64,000 nt of DNA from Rhodoligotrophos appendicifer (lineage in GTDB: Bacteria; Pseudomonadota; Alphaproteobacteria; Rhizobiales; Im1): assembly GCF_007474605.1 (NCBI RefSeq), contig NZ_VHKL01000008.1, forward strand, positions 1-64,000. Reading direction: 5' to 3'. This document shows, piece after piece, positions 16,257 to 27,522 of this stretch (position 1 is its first letter; each line of letters opens with the position of its first letter). A program made the translations under genes and the position numbers. Under the pieces are notes generated by a model. The model ran no database searches. It was not told the DNA's origin and saw nothing but the letters and a program-made list of their open reading frames with translations.

Positions 16257-17408
16257 ATGGGCATGATGTCGGCCATGGCCTCGCAGGCGCGGGACACTCG
16301 TCCCGCCGTGCTGAGATCCGGCGTGGCTGCCGATATCCCCAGCTTGGTCGCCATTGAAAATGCCGCCTTCGAAACCGACCGGATCAGCCCGCGCAGCTTC
16401 AAGGAATTGCTGAGGTCCGATTCCGCGGCGACCCGTGTGGCGGAGATCGATGGGCAGACGGCGGGATACGCGGTGGTCCTTTTCCGTCGCGGCACGTCGG
16501 TCGCGCGCCTCTATTCCATCGCGGTCGCCGAATGGGCTCGCGGCCGACATGTGGGTGAACAGCTGATGGCCGCCGTCGAAGCGTCCGCCGTCGGGCGCGA
16601 TGCCCTGTTCATGCGCCTCGAGGTGCGGCCCGACAATCATGCTGCGATCGCCTTGTATCAGCGGTTGGGTTACCGCGCCTTCGGTCGTTTTCTCGACTAT
16701 TATGGCGACCACTCCGACGCGTTGCGGTTCGAGAAATCGCTGTTGTCGCATGCGCCGCAGATCGCGCGTCAGGTGCCCTATTATCCGCAGAGCACCGAGT
16801 TCACATGCGGCCCTGCCGCCATGATGATGGCGATGGCAGGGGCCGGTGCGCCCGGCACCTTTACCCGGCGCGTCGAGATCAATCTTTGGCGAGAAGCCAC
16901 GACCATCTTCATGACTTCGGGCCTCGGCGGCTGCGAGCCCCTGGGAATGGCCGTGGCGCTTGCGAGGCGTGGACTCAAAACGGCCGTTTTCGTAAGCAAG
17001 ACAGGACCTCTGTTCCTGGACAGCGTCCGGACGCCTTGGAAGCAAGAGGTCATGACCGCGGTTCAGGAAGAGTTCCTCGAACAGGCGCAGGCGCTGCAGG
17101 TGCCGATCCACCGCTATCCATTGTCGCTCCAGGAGCTCCGGACCGCCCTCAAACGCGGGGCCACCGCGATCGTGCTCGTCAGTGCCTATCGCATGTATCA
17201 CGAGCGCTATCCCCACTGGATCCTCGCCTATGATTGCGACGAGCATTTCGTGTTCGCGCATGATCCATGGGTCGACCCCGACTCCTATGAAATTGCCGTC
17301 AGCAAGGCGGCCGTCGCCATCCCGGTGGATGAGTTTGACCGCATGAGCGCGTATGGAAAGCCGCGCCTCAGAGCGGCCGTGATCGTGGAGCCCTTCGAGC
17401 GCAGATGA
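16257..17408 (+). CDS. GNAT acetyltransferase fused to a C39-like peptidase domain
   Basis: About 383 residues with two domains. The first ~170 are a RimI-like GNAT fold (RLYSIAVAEWARGRHVGEQL is the acetyl-CoA pyrophosphate loop; LEVRPDNHAAIALYQRLGYR the C-terminal signature). The second is a papain-like C39-type domain: PQSTEFTCGPAAMMMAM holds the Gln and Cys, YPHWILAYDCDEHFVFAHDP the His and Asp. All catalytic residues appear intact. Its stop overlaps the start of the ligase gene, so the two are coupled. Known members of this fusion are found next to RimK-like ligases; the substrate is unknown. Start uncertain between 16242 and 16275. Confidence 0.85.
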   Translation: MGMMSAMASQARDTRPAVLRSGVAADIPSLVAIENAAFETDRISPRSFKELLRSDSAATRVAEIDGQTAGYAVVLFRRGTSVARLYSIAVAEWARGRHVGEQLMAAVEASAVGRDALFMRLEVRPDNHAAIALYQRLGYRAFGRFLDYYGDHSDALRFEKSLLSHAPQIARQVPYYPQSTEFTCGPAAMMMAMAGAGAPGTFTRRVEINLWREATTIFMTSGLGGCEPLGMAVALARRGLKTAVFVSKTGPLFLDSVRTPWKQEVMTAVQEEFLEQAQALQVPIHRYPLSLQELRTALKRGATAIVLVSAYRMYHERYPHWILAYDCDEHFVFAHDPWVDPDSYEIAVSKAAVAIPVDEFDRMSAYGKPRLRAAVIVEPFERR

Positions 17409-18886
17409 GTTGGCTGATCATCGTCGACCAAAACCGAGATTTCGCGAATGCGGACACCCCTCACAAGGTGATGACGTCGCGCGACTATCTCTCCCGCCCC
17501 CAGCTTTTCGGCGAAATGAAGCCGAAGATCATCAACCTGTCCCGCAACTATTCTTATCAGGCGTCGGGCTATTATTGCTCTCTGCTTGCCGAGGCCCGGG
17601 GACACCGCATCATCCCGGCCGTTGAGACGATGGTCGAGTTGTCGAAGAAGACGCTCTACAAGCACGCCCTTCCTGAACTCGAAGACGTGCTGAACCGCTG
17701 CCTTGAGAAGTCCAACGGCAATGGATGCAACGGGCGCCACGAGGCCAAGAATGGCGAGGCCGACCTCCTCGCCTGCTTCGGAATGGCCGTTGATCCCGTC
17801 CTGAGCCCCTTCAGCCGGCTGCTCTTTGACTGGTTCAGGGCTCCGATCCTGCGCGTTCAATATGAGGGCGGCGAAAAAAAGCAGATCAAGAAGATCGCGC
17901 TCGAGCCTTTGAACGCCCTCAAAGGCGGCGAGATGGACTTCCTGCGCACCGCACTCGATGCCTATACGAGGCGGGCGTGGCGCGCGGCACGGACCCGGGT
18001 ACCGGCCAAATACACTCTGGCGGTCCTTTATGATCCGCAGGAGGAACTTGCGCCGTCGAAAGAGCACTCGCTGAAGCATTTCGCGAAGGTCGCGGAGAAG
18101 CACAGCTTGGAGGTCGCGCCGATCACGAAGGGTGACCTCGACCGGCTGGCAGAGTTCGACGCCCTGTTCATCCGGGAAACCACCTCCATCGACAACCATA
18201 CCTATCGCTTCGCGCGACGGGCCCAGCAGGAAGGAATGCCGGTCATCGACGATCCCCAATCGATGATCCGCTGCACGAACAAAGTCTACCTCGCAGAGTT
18301 GCTCACCGCCAACAGGCTGCCGACTCCGAAGACCGTCATTGTGCAAAGCATCCGCCAAGCCGAGGAGCTTCCTGGCAAGCTCGGCTGGCCCGTCGTCCTG
18401 AAGATTCCCGACGGCTCGTTCAGTCGCGGCGTGTTCAAAACGGAGACGCCCGAGGCGCTCAAGACAAAGCTCAAGGCGCTGCTGGAGGAGTCGGATCTCG
18501 TCATTGCGCAGGAGTATATTCCGACCGCCTTCGACTGGCGGATCGGCGTCCTGGACGGCGAACCTCTTTATGCCTGCCAATACATGATGGCGCATCGCCA
18601 TTGGCAGATCGTCAAGCACGAGCCCGGCAAGGCTCCGGACGAGGGTCGCTTCAAGACCCTGCCGCTCGGCGAGGTGCCGAAGGACGTCATGAAAGCCGCC
18701 GTCGAAGCCGCGAGGCTGATCGGCGACGGGCTTTATGGCGTGGACCTCAAGCAGACCGACAAGGGGCTGTACATCATCGAGGTCAACGACAATCCGGATC
18801 TCAATCACGGCATCGAGGATCTGAACGAGAAGGACGTGCTCTGGGAAAAGCTGATCAACTGGTACCTGAAGCGGCTGGAGGCTTAA
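17405..18886 (+). CDS. RimK-like ATP-grasp ligase with RLAN N-terminal domain
   Basis: 493 residues. The N-terminal ~150 residues (NLSRNYSYQASGYYCSLLAE is diagnostic) match the RimK-like ATP-grasp N-terminal domain; residues ~210-490 are an ATP-grasp. ATP and metal motifs include VLKIPDGSFSRGVFK, VIAQEYIPTAFDWRIGVLDG and YIIEVNDNPDLNHG. Such enzymes ligate amino acids to carboxylates through acyl phosphates. The ATG overlaps the upstream GNAT-C39 stop (ATGA), giving a two-gene operon that suggests a peptide-forming, acetylating and trimming pathway. The product is not predictable from the sequence. Confidence 0.88.
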   Translation: MSWLIIVDQNRDFANADTPHKVMTSRDYLSRPQLFGEMKPKIINLSRNYSYQASGYYCSLLAEARGHRIIPAVETMVELSKKTLYKHALPELEDVLNRCLEKSNGNGCNGRHEAKNGEADLLACFGMAVDPVLSPFSRLLFDWFRAPILRVQYEGGEKKQIKKIALEPLNALKGGEMDFLRTALDAYTRRAWRAARTRVPAKYTLAVLYDPQEELAPSKEHSLKHFAKVAEKHSLEVAPITKGDLDRLAEFDALFIRETTSIDNHTYRFARRAQQEGMPVIDDPQSMIRCTNKVYLAELLTANRLPTPKTVIVQSIRQAEELPGKLGWPVVLKIPDGSFSRGVFKTETPEALKTKLKALLEESDLVIAQEYIPTAFDWRIGVLDGEPLYACQYMMAHRHWQIVKHEPGKAPDEGRFKTLPLGEVPKDVMKAAVEAARLIGDGLYGVDLKQTDKGLYIIEVNDNPDLNHGIEDLNEKDVLWEKLINWYLKRLEA

Positions 18887-18963
18887 GGGGGCCGTCGGCG
18901 CGCTTGAGTGGCGGATGCTCTTTGGTTGGGCTATGATTTTGGGGAACGCTTGGAGCTGCTCTG

Positions 18964-19326
18964 ATGTCGCGGACCGACGAGAGCCAAATCAATGCTGCTG
19001 TAGAGGCCTACGTACTGGCCATGTCCACTGCCGACGAGCAGAAGCTGCGTGCGGCGTTTCACGCGTCAGCATCGATCATCGGCAACTACCAAGGGGCAGT
19101 CGAATGGCTGAGCGTCGATGCCTATGTGGGAGAGGTGATAGGGGCTGGCTTGGCACCGAACAGCAGCCCCAACTGGAAAGTCTCGTTGCTCGACATTACA
19201 GTCGATGCCGCCACGGTGAAGGTTGAGGACGAGTTCGGGGAGATGAGGTTCACCGATTATCTTTCCCTGCTCAAGATCGCCGGAGAGTGGAAGATCGTCA
19301 GCAAGCTCTACCACCTTCACATGTAG
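18964..19326 (+). CDS. NTF2-like / lumazine-binding-like small protein
   Basis: 120 residues resembling the SnoaL/DUF4440-type NTF2 fold: an N-terminal helix (INAAVEAYVLAMSTADEQKL), a conserved mid segment, and the closing strands (FTDYLSLLKIAGEWKIVSKL). These cone-shaped domains bind small ligands or act as isomerases, but many have no known role. It follows the RimK-like gene by 77 bases and could be the last gene of that operon. Confidence 0.75.
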   Translation: MSRTDESQINAAVEAYVLAMSTADEQKLRAAFHASASIIGNYQGAVEWLSVDAYVGEVIGAGLAPNSSPNWKVSLLDITVDAATVKVEDEFGEMRFTDYLSLLKIAGEWKIVSKLYHLHM

Positions 19327-19475
19327 GATCGTCCCTGTCCGCGATCCTTGCTGTGGCAAATCCAGAAACTGAGGGCCGCGGAAATCGAGTCTCGGCAACA
19401 TCGTTGACGTTTCCCCGACGTCGGCTTTTCACGATCCCGGTCATCCGCCTTTATGAGTTCACGGCCGGCCGTCGA

Positions 19476-20051
19476 TCAGTTGCGGCGCGAGGGGTTGGCG
19501 GGAATCGGCAGGTCCGGGATGCGTATGAGCTGTTTGCCTGAAGCCGCCTGCCGCTTGTCCCGGTAGGACGGGTCCTGAATGTCCGTCGTCATGGTCAATC
19601 CAAACAGAACCCAGCCGCGCTCGGGATCGGCAGCGAAGGCCAAGTCGAAGGTCAGCGCGCCGGAACTCGTCTTATAGGTGCCAGCCAGCCGCAGAAGGCC
19701 GCGGCGATCCACCATCGGCTTGCGCGTCATGATCGGGTCCAGGGCCGCGAGCGAGGAGAGATTGAACCCGCCGGTGCGCCATTCCTTGAAGATGGAGGAG
19801 AGCTTCTCCACAGAGTTTTCGTCCTGGAACGGGTTGGAAGCCAGTTGCCTGAAGACAGTGTAATTCCCGGTGCGGTTCGCCTGATCGAAGGCCGTGACGG
19901 TCCCCCGTATGATGGCGATCAGCTCCCGGTCCTGAGGAATGTCCTGGGACCGTTCGATCCCTCCAGCAGTGGCAGAAACCTGGGCGAAGGTCCCTGTGCC
20001 GTGGAGCAGCCCTCCGCAGACAACCACGACGGCGATGAAAGAGCGACGCAT
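19476..20051 (-). CDS. Secreted hypothetical protein
   Basis: 191 residues with a Sec signal peptide (MRRSFIAVVVVCGGLLHGTG, likely cleavage after TFAQ). The mature part contains DRELIAIIRGTVTAFDQANR, GNYTVFRQLASNPFQ and a C-terminal region with GWVLFGLTMTTDI, suggesting an NTF2-like fold, but I am not sure of the family. It lies downstream of the adhesin on the same strand. Immediately before its start is a perfect hairpin (20062-20094), so it is either separately transcribed or translationally regulated. Confidence 0.7.
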   Translation of the reverse strand: MRRSFIAVVVVCGGLLHGTGTFAQVSATAGGIERSQDIPQDRELIAIIRGTVTAFDQANRTGNYTVFRQLASNPFQDENSVEKLSSIFKEWRTGGFNLSSLAALDPIMTRKPMVDRRGLLRLAGTYKTSSGALTFDLAFAADPERGWVLFGLTMTTDIQDPSYRDKRQAASGKQLIRIPDLPIPANPSRRN

Positions 20052-20061
20052 GAAAAACTCT

Positions 20062-20094
20062 AACCATAGGATGAGATCGACTCATCCTATGGTT
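20062..20094 (-). terminator. Perfect 14-bp hairpin between the adhesin and the next gene
   Basis: Arms AACCATAGGATGAG and CTCATCCTATGGTT enclose a 5-base loop. On the minus strand the stem is followed by AGAGTTTTTC and then the ATG at 20051. The run of T fits a terminator of the adhesin gene, but the position 10 bases before a start codon could equally control translation of the secreted protein. Confidence 0.65.
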
Positions 20095-20146
20095 GTATTA
20101 CGTCTCAATCATGACCAGAGGTTAACACACTGGCCTGCGGGCAGAG

Positions 20147-23059
20147 CTACATGGCGACGGCCACGCCGAACCGGTAACTCACATAACCACTCTGCGCGGA
20201 GACCCCCAATCCTGAGGATACGATCAGGTTTGGAAGCATACGGGCAGCGGCAGTGAAGGCCATGGCCTGCTTGTCTCCGAAGCCACCCATATTCGCAGAG
20301 AAGGCATATTTGTCGAAGGCCGGCAGCACGGTCGCCATCGCCATGGCCATGGCGATGCCCTCCTCGGCCCGATCCATCCGGTGATCGAGACGATCCATCC
20401 GCCCGCTCAGGATATCCATTCCATGCTCAAGCGTGCCGATGCGCGCATTGACCGGGCCGAGCGCCGCCGAGGTGAATAACTCGTTGAAGTCTCGCGCTGC
20501 AAGGTTGCCATCCTGATCGGTGGTGACGATTTTGACCTCGCCCTTCTGGGCCTCCGTCGATTTTTGCGACGTCACGCCGCGCAGGCTGTGCGTGCTGTCG
20601 GATGTTCCCAGAGCGACGTTGCCGTTGCTGACCTCCATCTGATCGGTTTTGGCCTTGATCCCCGTGATGTCATCATCATGGCCGTCCAAGCGGCTCTTAT
20701 GGTTCTCGATGATCTTGCCGTGCGAATCGAGCGCCTTCCCGTTGCCGGTGAGGATCGCCTCATGCTCCGCGATGGTCGTCGTCTGGCGGCCGATCGCCTC
20801 TCCATTGGTCTTGATCTCGCCATTCAGGACGGTGATGCGCCCACCTTGCTTTTCAACCGCTCGGTGATTGACGCCGAGGCGGGTGTTCACCGCGCCGATC
20901 TTTTCGCCCTGGGTCGCCACCGCACGATCATTCACACCGAGGCGGGTGTTCACCCCGCCGATCTTTTCGCCCTGGGTCGTCACAGCACGATCGTTCACAC
21001 CAAGGCGAGTGTTCACTTCGCCGATCTTGTCGCCCTGGGTCGTCACAGCACGATCATTCACACCAAGACGAGTGTTCACTTCGCCGATCTTGTCGCCCTG
21101 GGTCGTCACAGCACGATCGTTGATGCCGAGGCGGGTGTTCACCCCGCCGATCTTTTCGCCCTGGGTCGTCACAGCACGATCATTCACACCAAGACGAGTG
21201 TTCACTTCGCCGATCTTGTCGCCCTGGGTCGTCACCGCCCGATCGTTCGCACCGAGGCGGGTATTCACCGCGCCGAGCCTGTCACCCTGGGTGGTCACCG
21301 CCCGATCGTTTACTCCAAGGCGGCTATTGATCTCGCCGATCACTCCGACTTGCTTGCTCACCGCCCGGTCGTTCACACCAAGGCGAGCATTCACCGCCGC
21401 AATGCCGGGAGCGTCTCCGCCCGATTGGTCCCCCTGCCCCTTGGGCTCGGTCCCCCCACCACCGCGCTTGGCACGATTCAGGGCCTCGTCGGCCTCCCGC
21501 GCTGCGAAATCCGCCGCGTTCGCGCTGCCTTCGGCGTTGCTTTTAAAGCCTTCTGCCTCCGTCGCATAACCAGCGATCTTATCCTTGTCTTCCAAGACTC
21601 TGATCCTAGCCTCGGTGATGAAGGCCCCGTCCTGCCCTGCCGCCGTTTGGAGACGGTTCATCTCTTGCGCGGCGCTGTCGGCCCCCCTCTTCGTGGCTTC
21701 AATGTCGCGCAGATTTTCCTGGGCCATATTTGCACTGTTCACGGTGCGGCCGAGATGGTTCTGCGCCTCGTCGGCATAACCCTTCGCCCGGTTGAGTTCG
21801 GCGTTGACGGGTGCGACGGCTGAACGCGCGTTGTCGGCACTCTTCTTTGCGGCGTCCTCATACTCCTTGGTCGCCTGGGCCGAGAGCTCGGCCGCCAGGG
21901 CGTGTCGGCCCGCCTTGTCGGCGGCCTGGTTGGCTGTGCTCACGAAGCCGTCGACCTCCTGCCTCCGCGTGGACAGATCCGCCACCAGCTTGTTGGCCTC
22001 ATTGGCGCGCGCTTTCACATCGTCGACAGCATCCGCGATCGAGCGGGCGTGCTGGCCAGTGTTGTCACGGATGCGCTGAAGTTCGGTTTGGAACCCCTGG
22101 AGCGTCATCCCATCTGGCAGGTTGAAGGGAGTGGCTCCGTCCTTGGCGAGGTCCGCCCTGAACTTGGCGAGGACGTCGTCATAACCGACCGCCGACAATC
22201 TACCCACCGGATCGGCGAAGACGAAGCCGTCATCCGCGCCGAGCTCTCTGCGGGCCCGATTCGACAGCCCCGGCATGACATAGGCATTCTCCGCCGTCCC
22301 AAACATGAATTGATAGTCGGCAGTCGTCTCCGCCCGGTCGCCGATCGCCACCGATCGCTGGAACCCCGCCTTGGCCTTAGGCCCGATCGCCGTCGCCGCC
22401 AGTCCTGCCTGTGCGTGGGCACCCATCGCCGTCCCGTCGTCATCGAGCGTCAAGGCGCGGAAGCCAATGGCGGTCGACCTCTTGCCCCTCAGAGACTCCT
22501 TGGTCCTGTCGGAGGCCACTGCGTCGGTCGCCAGTCCAGCCTGAGCCTCCGCGCCGATGGATGTCGACTGCTCCGCAAGCGATTTCGCGGCTTCGCCAAG
22601 GGCCGTGCCCTGGAAAGCTCGAGCTTCGGCGTTGCTGCCGACGGCCACCGTATTCTCACCGAAACTGAAGGCGGAATTGCCGATGGTGGTGGAGTTCCCG
22701 TTGCCAAAGGCATTCGAGCCCAGCACGAGGTCGTTCTGACCCAGTCTCACATTATAGCCGATGCCAAGCGCGCCCAGCGGATTGGCGACATTAAACGGTG
22801 TCGGCCCCTTTCCTTCGCGGCCATCGCAGGCCGTCGCCGTCTCGGTCGCTCCATGGCTGCCGGTGACGGTGCGGGTGATGCAAGCGAGCGGTCCGACCCG
22901 GTCCGTCGCCCCCTTGTCGGCGCGCGGGCCCGCAGATGTCTGCCCCATCGCCGCAGATGAAATGGCAATCAAGGCACTTAAGCTGGTGCCCGCCAAAAGC
23001 AACGTCGAGGCAGAGCGGTTGGTCGATCTCCTAAGAAACAGAAATCCATACGTTTCCAT
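20147..23059 (-). CDS. Trimeric autotransporter adhesin (YadA-like)
   Basis: 970 residues. An extended signal peptide ends near GQTSAG; head repeats follow (STTIGNSAFSFGENTVAVGS and similar), with a neck-type segment TADYQFMFGTAENAYVMPGL. A long Ala/Glu/Lys coiled-coil stalk then leads to nine 21-residue repeats (consensus IGEVNTRLGVNDRAVTTQGD plus K/R) and a second coiled coil. The last ~75 residues are the YadA anchor that forms the trimeric 12-strand beta barrel. It would be exported through its own barrel and bind surfaces or host cells. It has a ribosome binding site GGAGA and an AT-rich upstream region. The repeats could vary in number. Confidence 0.92.
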   Translation of the reverse strand: METYGFLFLRRSTNRSASTLLLAGTSLSALIAISSAAMGQTSAGPRADKGATDRVGPLACITRTVTGSHGATETATACDGREGKGPTPFNVANPLGALGIGYNVRLGQNDLVLGSNAFGNGNSTTIGNSAFSFGENTVAVGSNAEARAFQGTALGEAAKSLAEQSTSIGAEAQAGLATDAVASDRTKESLRGKRSTAIGFRALTLDDDGTAMGAHAQAGLAATAIGPKAKAGFQRSVAIGDRAETTADYQFMFGTAENAYVMPGLSNRARRELGADDGFVFADPVGRLSAVGYDDVLAKFRADLAKDGATPFNLPDGMTLQGFQTELQRIRDNTGQHARSIADAVDDVKARANEANKLVADLSTRRQEVDGFVSTANQAADKAGRHALAAELSAQATKEYEDAAKKSADNARSAVAPVNAELNRAKGYADEAQNHLGRTVNSANMAQENLRDIEATKRGADSAAQEMNRLQTAAGQDGAFITEARIRVLEDKDKIAGYATEAEGFKSNAEGSANAADFAAREADEALNRAKRGGGGTEPKGQGDQSGGDAPGIAAVNARLGVNDRAVSKQVGVIGEINSRLGVNDRAVTTQGDRLGAVNTRLGANDRAVTTQGDKIGEVNTRLGVNDRAVTTQGEKIGGVNTRLGINDRAVTTQGDKIGEVNTRLGVNDRAVTTQGDKIGEVNTRLGVNDRAVTTQGEKIGGVNTRLGVNDRAVATQGEKIGAVNTRLGVNHRAVEKQGGRITVLNGEIKTNGEAIGRQTTTIAEHEAILTGNGKALDSHGKIIENHKSRLDGHDDDITGIKAKTDQMEVSNGNVALGTSDSTHSLRGVTSQKSTEAQKGEVKIVTTDQDGNLAARDFNELFTSAALGPVNARIGTLEHGMDILSGRMDRLDHRMDRAEEGIAMAMAMATVLPAFDKYAFSANMGGFGDKQAMAFTAAARMLPNLIVSSGLGVSAQSGYVSYRFGVAVAM
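20837..21403 (-). repeat. Nine tandem 63-bp repeats in the adhesin stalk
   Basis: Exactly 567 bases, nine units of 63 bp, each encoding 21 residues (three heptads) built on VNTRLGVNDRAVTTQGD. Central units are nearly identical at DNA level; outer ones diverge (SKQVGV at the start, EKQGGR at the end) and two decayed units follow. The unit length keeps the frame, so unequal crossing-over would change stalk length without breaking the gene. Confidence 0.9.
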
Positions 23060-23359
23060 GACTCTTACTCTCCAATAAATTATAGGAATTTATGTAAGTT
23101 AAATAGTTGTTATGATCAGAGGATTATTTGACTGATGAAATTGATAATAATAGCGGACCATTCAAAAATTTGATCCACAAACATTTGCCGTACAGTCCAT
23201 AAAAAGTCAACGGCGTCTTGTAAATACATCTCTATACTATTTAAGGTTGCATGCTTGACGATTGGTGAACGCATTCACGCGCATCGGAACTGCAGGGACA
23301 TGAAAAAAGGCGGCGCGAGAAACGCACCGCCTTGGCTCCTGGGGGTCCGCAGCAAGCAG
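23060..23359. promoter_or_regulatory. AT-rich upstream region of the adhesin gene
   Basis: A markedly AT-rich stretch (about 23080-23260) in GC-rich DNA, with no gene. It most likely holds the adhesin promoter and may be a target for silencing proteins. No exact promoter is assigned. Confidence 0.5.
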
Positions 23360-25398
<2,039 letters not shown>

Positions 25399-25582
25399 GG
25401 TTTCAGTGTGGGCGATAGAGCCGCTGGAGGCAAGTCTCAAGAAAGGGAGGACTCGGACTGCCACGGACTTCCTGGACAACACAACCCAAGGTTGATATTA
25501 TCCCTTCCTATTTAAATTGGCGCGTTTTAGGCGATGATCCCGTCTCAAGCTGTAACACCATTTTGCCAATAGGAGATTTTCC

Positions 25583-26006
25583 ATGACAAGGGTTGCACCA
25601 GTTCACATTGCAGTTCAAGATAATATAAGTGGTTTTCTTATAGAAACCGACAACATCATGAATTATTTAAAATTAAACTTCGGTAATAAATACGATGAGA
25701 CGCCCAACTTACTCAAAACAACCGTGTTGTCTGGAACTATAATGAATGTAACCAGAGAAATATTTTCATTTAAATTCATGGAGTGGCGCAATTGACAAAC
25801 AATTGGAGTGGCAGAAAGGTTTTTTAAACAGTAGATTAAATAAAATTCCAGATAATCTGAATCAAATTAATGATTTTTTAGGGAACGTCGACGACCCGAA
25901 ATTTCAAAGCATGATGAGTAATTTGTCTCAACATTCGGACCAAATCAAGGAAGCGCTCAAAAACTTACCCTTGTACACAGCCGAAACGGATTTCATGATG
26001 ACGTGA
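25583..26006 (+). pseudogene. AT-rich orphan gene split by a 25-bp insertion
   Basis: Two frames lie end to end: 70 codons (25583-25795, ribosome binding site AGGAG) and 67 codons (from TTG at 25803 to 26006). A 9-bp direct repeat TGGAGTGGC brackets the junction. Removing 25 bases (one repeat copy plus the 16 bases between) joins them in frame, through FKFMEWQKGFLNSRL, into a 132-residue helical protein. The sequence is strongly AT-rich compared with thiC and purA on either side, suggesting acquisition. The family is unknown. It may be a recent knockout, a reversible switch, or a footprint of an excised element. Confidence 0.6.
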
Positions 26007-26068
26007 CTGGAGCGATTTGGGTAGGCAACAGCAGAAGCAGTGCGACCAGACGAGGGGGGTCCGCTCTA

Positions 26069-27361
26069 TCAATCCTCGAAGGGATCCGTCATTAAAATCG
26101 TGTCGTCGCGCTCGGGGCTCGTCGACAGCAGCGCCACGGGACACTCGATCAGCTCCTCGATGTGGCGCACATATTTCACGGCCTGGGCCGGCAGATCGGC
26201 CCAGCTGCGCGCGCCTTGCGTCGATTGCGACCACCCCTCCACGGTCTCGTAGATCGGCTCGACCCTCGCCTGCGCGGCCTCGCTTGCCGGGAGGTGATCG
26301 ATGCGCTTGCCGTCCAGACGATAGCCCACACACAGTTTCAGCTCCTCGAAGCCGTCGAGCACATCCAGCTTGGTGAGCGCAATGCCGTTGATGCCGCTGG
26401 TCTTCACGGTCTGGCGGACAAGGGCGGCATCGAACCAGCCACAGCGCCGCTTACGGCCGGTCACGGTGCCGAATTCATGGCCGCGCTCGCCCAGGCGCTG
26501 GCCGACTTCGTTCAGCTGCTCGGTCGGAAAAGGTCCAGCCCCGACCCGCGTCGTGTAGGCCTTCACGATTCCCAGCACATAGCCGATGGCCCCCGGTCCC
26601 AGCCCCGAGCCGGTCGCTGCCTGACCGGCGACGACATTGGACGAGGTCACATAGGGGTAGGTGCCGTGATCGATATCGAGCAGAGCACCCTGTGCACCCT
26701 CGAACAGGATGCGGCTGCCGGCGCGGCGATGCTCGTCGAGGAGCATCCAGACCGAATCGGCATAGGGCAGAACCTTCGGTGCCACCGCGCAGAGTTCGTC
26801 GTGCAGGGCCTGGGGATCAACCTCCGGCGCGCCCAGGCCGCGACGCAGGGCGTTGTGGTGGCTCAGCAACCGCGCAATCTTGCCCTCGAGTTCCTCGACA
26901 CGCTCGAGATCCATGACCCGGATGGCGCGACGCCCGACCTTGTCTTCATAGGCGGGACCAATGCCCCGTCGCGTCGTGCCGATGGCGCCCTTACCTGCCG
27001 CCTCCTCGCGGATGCCATCAAGCTCGCTGTGCAGCGGCAGAATGAGCACGGCGTTCTCGGCGACGCGCAGATTGTCCCGGGAGATCTCGACCCCCTGCCC
27101 CCGCAGCCGCTCGATTTCACCGCACAGGGCCCAGGGGTCGACCACCACCCCATTGCCGATCACCGAGAGCTTTCCCGGCCGCACAATGCCCGAGGGCAGC
27201 AGCGACAGCTTGAAGACCTTGCCGTCGATGACCAGCGTATGGCCGGCATTGTGGCCACCCTGGAAGCGCACCACGACATCGGCGCGCTCCGAGAGCCAGT
27301 CCACGATCTTGCCCTTGCCTTCGTCGCCCCATTGGGCGCCGACCACGACCACATTGGCCAT
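26069..27361 (-). CDS. purA: Adenylosuccinate synthetase
   Basis: 430 residues, full length. Catalyses GTP-dependent formation of adenylosuccinate from IMP and aspartate, the first committed step to AMP. The N-terminal [20 protein letters not shown] carries the P-loop and catalytic Asp, then [10 protein letters not shown] (catalytic His), [14 protein letters not shown] and [19 protein letters not shown] at 27361 is used; a TTG one codon earlier is in frame. It is transcribed divergently from the sulfatase gene. Confidence 0.97.
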   Translation of the reverse strand: MANVVVVGAQWGDEGKGKIVDWLSERADVVVRFQGGHNAGHTLVIDGKVFKLSLLPSGIVRPGKLSVIGNGVVVDPWALCGEIERLRGQGVEISRDNLRVAENAVLILPLHSELDGIREEAAGKGAIGTTRRGIGPAYEDKVGRRAIRVMDLERVEELEGKIARLLSHHNALRRGLGAPEVDPQALHDELCAVAPKVLPYADSVWMLLDEHRRAGSRILFEGAQGALLDIDHGTYPYVTSSNVVAGQAATGSGLGPGAIGYVLGIVKAYTTRVGAGPFPTEQLNEVGQRLGERGHEFGTVTGRKRRCGWFDAALVRQTVKTSGINGIALTKLDVLDGFEELKLCVGYRLDGKRIDHLPASEAAQARVEPIYETVEGWSQSTQGARSWADLPAQAVKYVRHIEELIECPVALLSTSPERDDTILMTDPFED

Positions 27362-27522
27362 CAAAACATTCCTTCAAACGTCTCTGCAAACGGCGCCGTC
27401 TATAGCGCGGATCGTCAGGCATCCCAAGCGATGATGTCGGGTGACGGGCCGAGCATGTCGCTCCCGCCATTGCCGTGGCACCCCGATCTGCGATCATCGC
27501 CTCGTCACGGCAGGGGAGTCGC

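Noticed and set aside
16137-18808. Long frames antisense to the GNAT-C39 and RimK genes
   Set aside because: Both plus-strand genes have complete catalytic motifs; the antisense frames have none.
20837-21403. Possible CRISPR or minisatellite outside genes
   Set aside because: The units are contiguous without spacers and in frame with the adhesin coding sequence.
20564-21823. Long open frame antisense to the adhesin gene
   Set aside because: Its repeated text mirrors the 63-bp repeats on the other strand. It has no ribosome binding site and no family, whereas the minus strand encodes a complete YadA-like protein.
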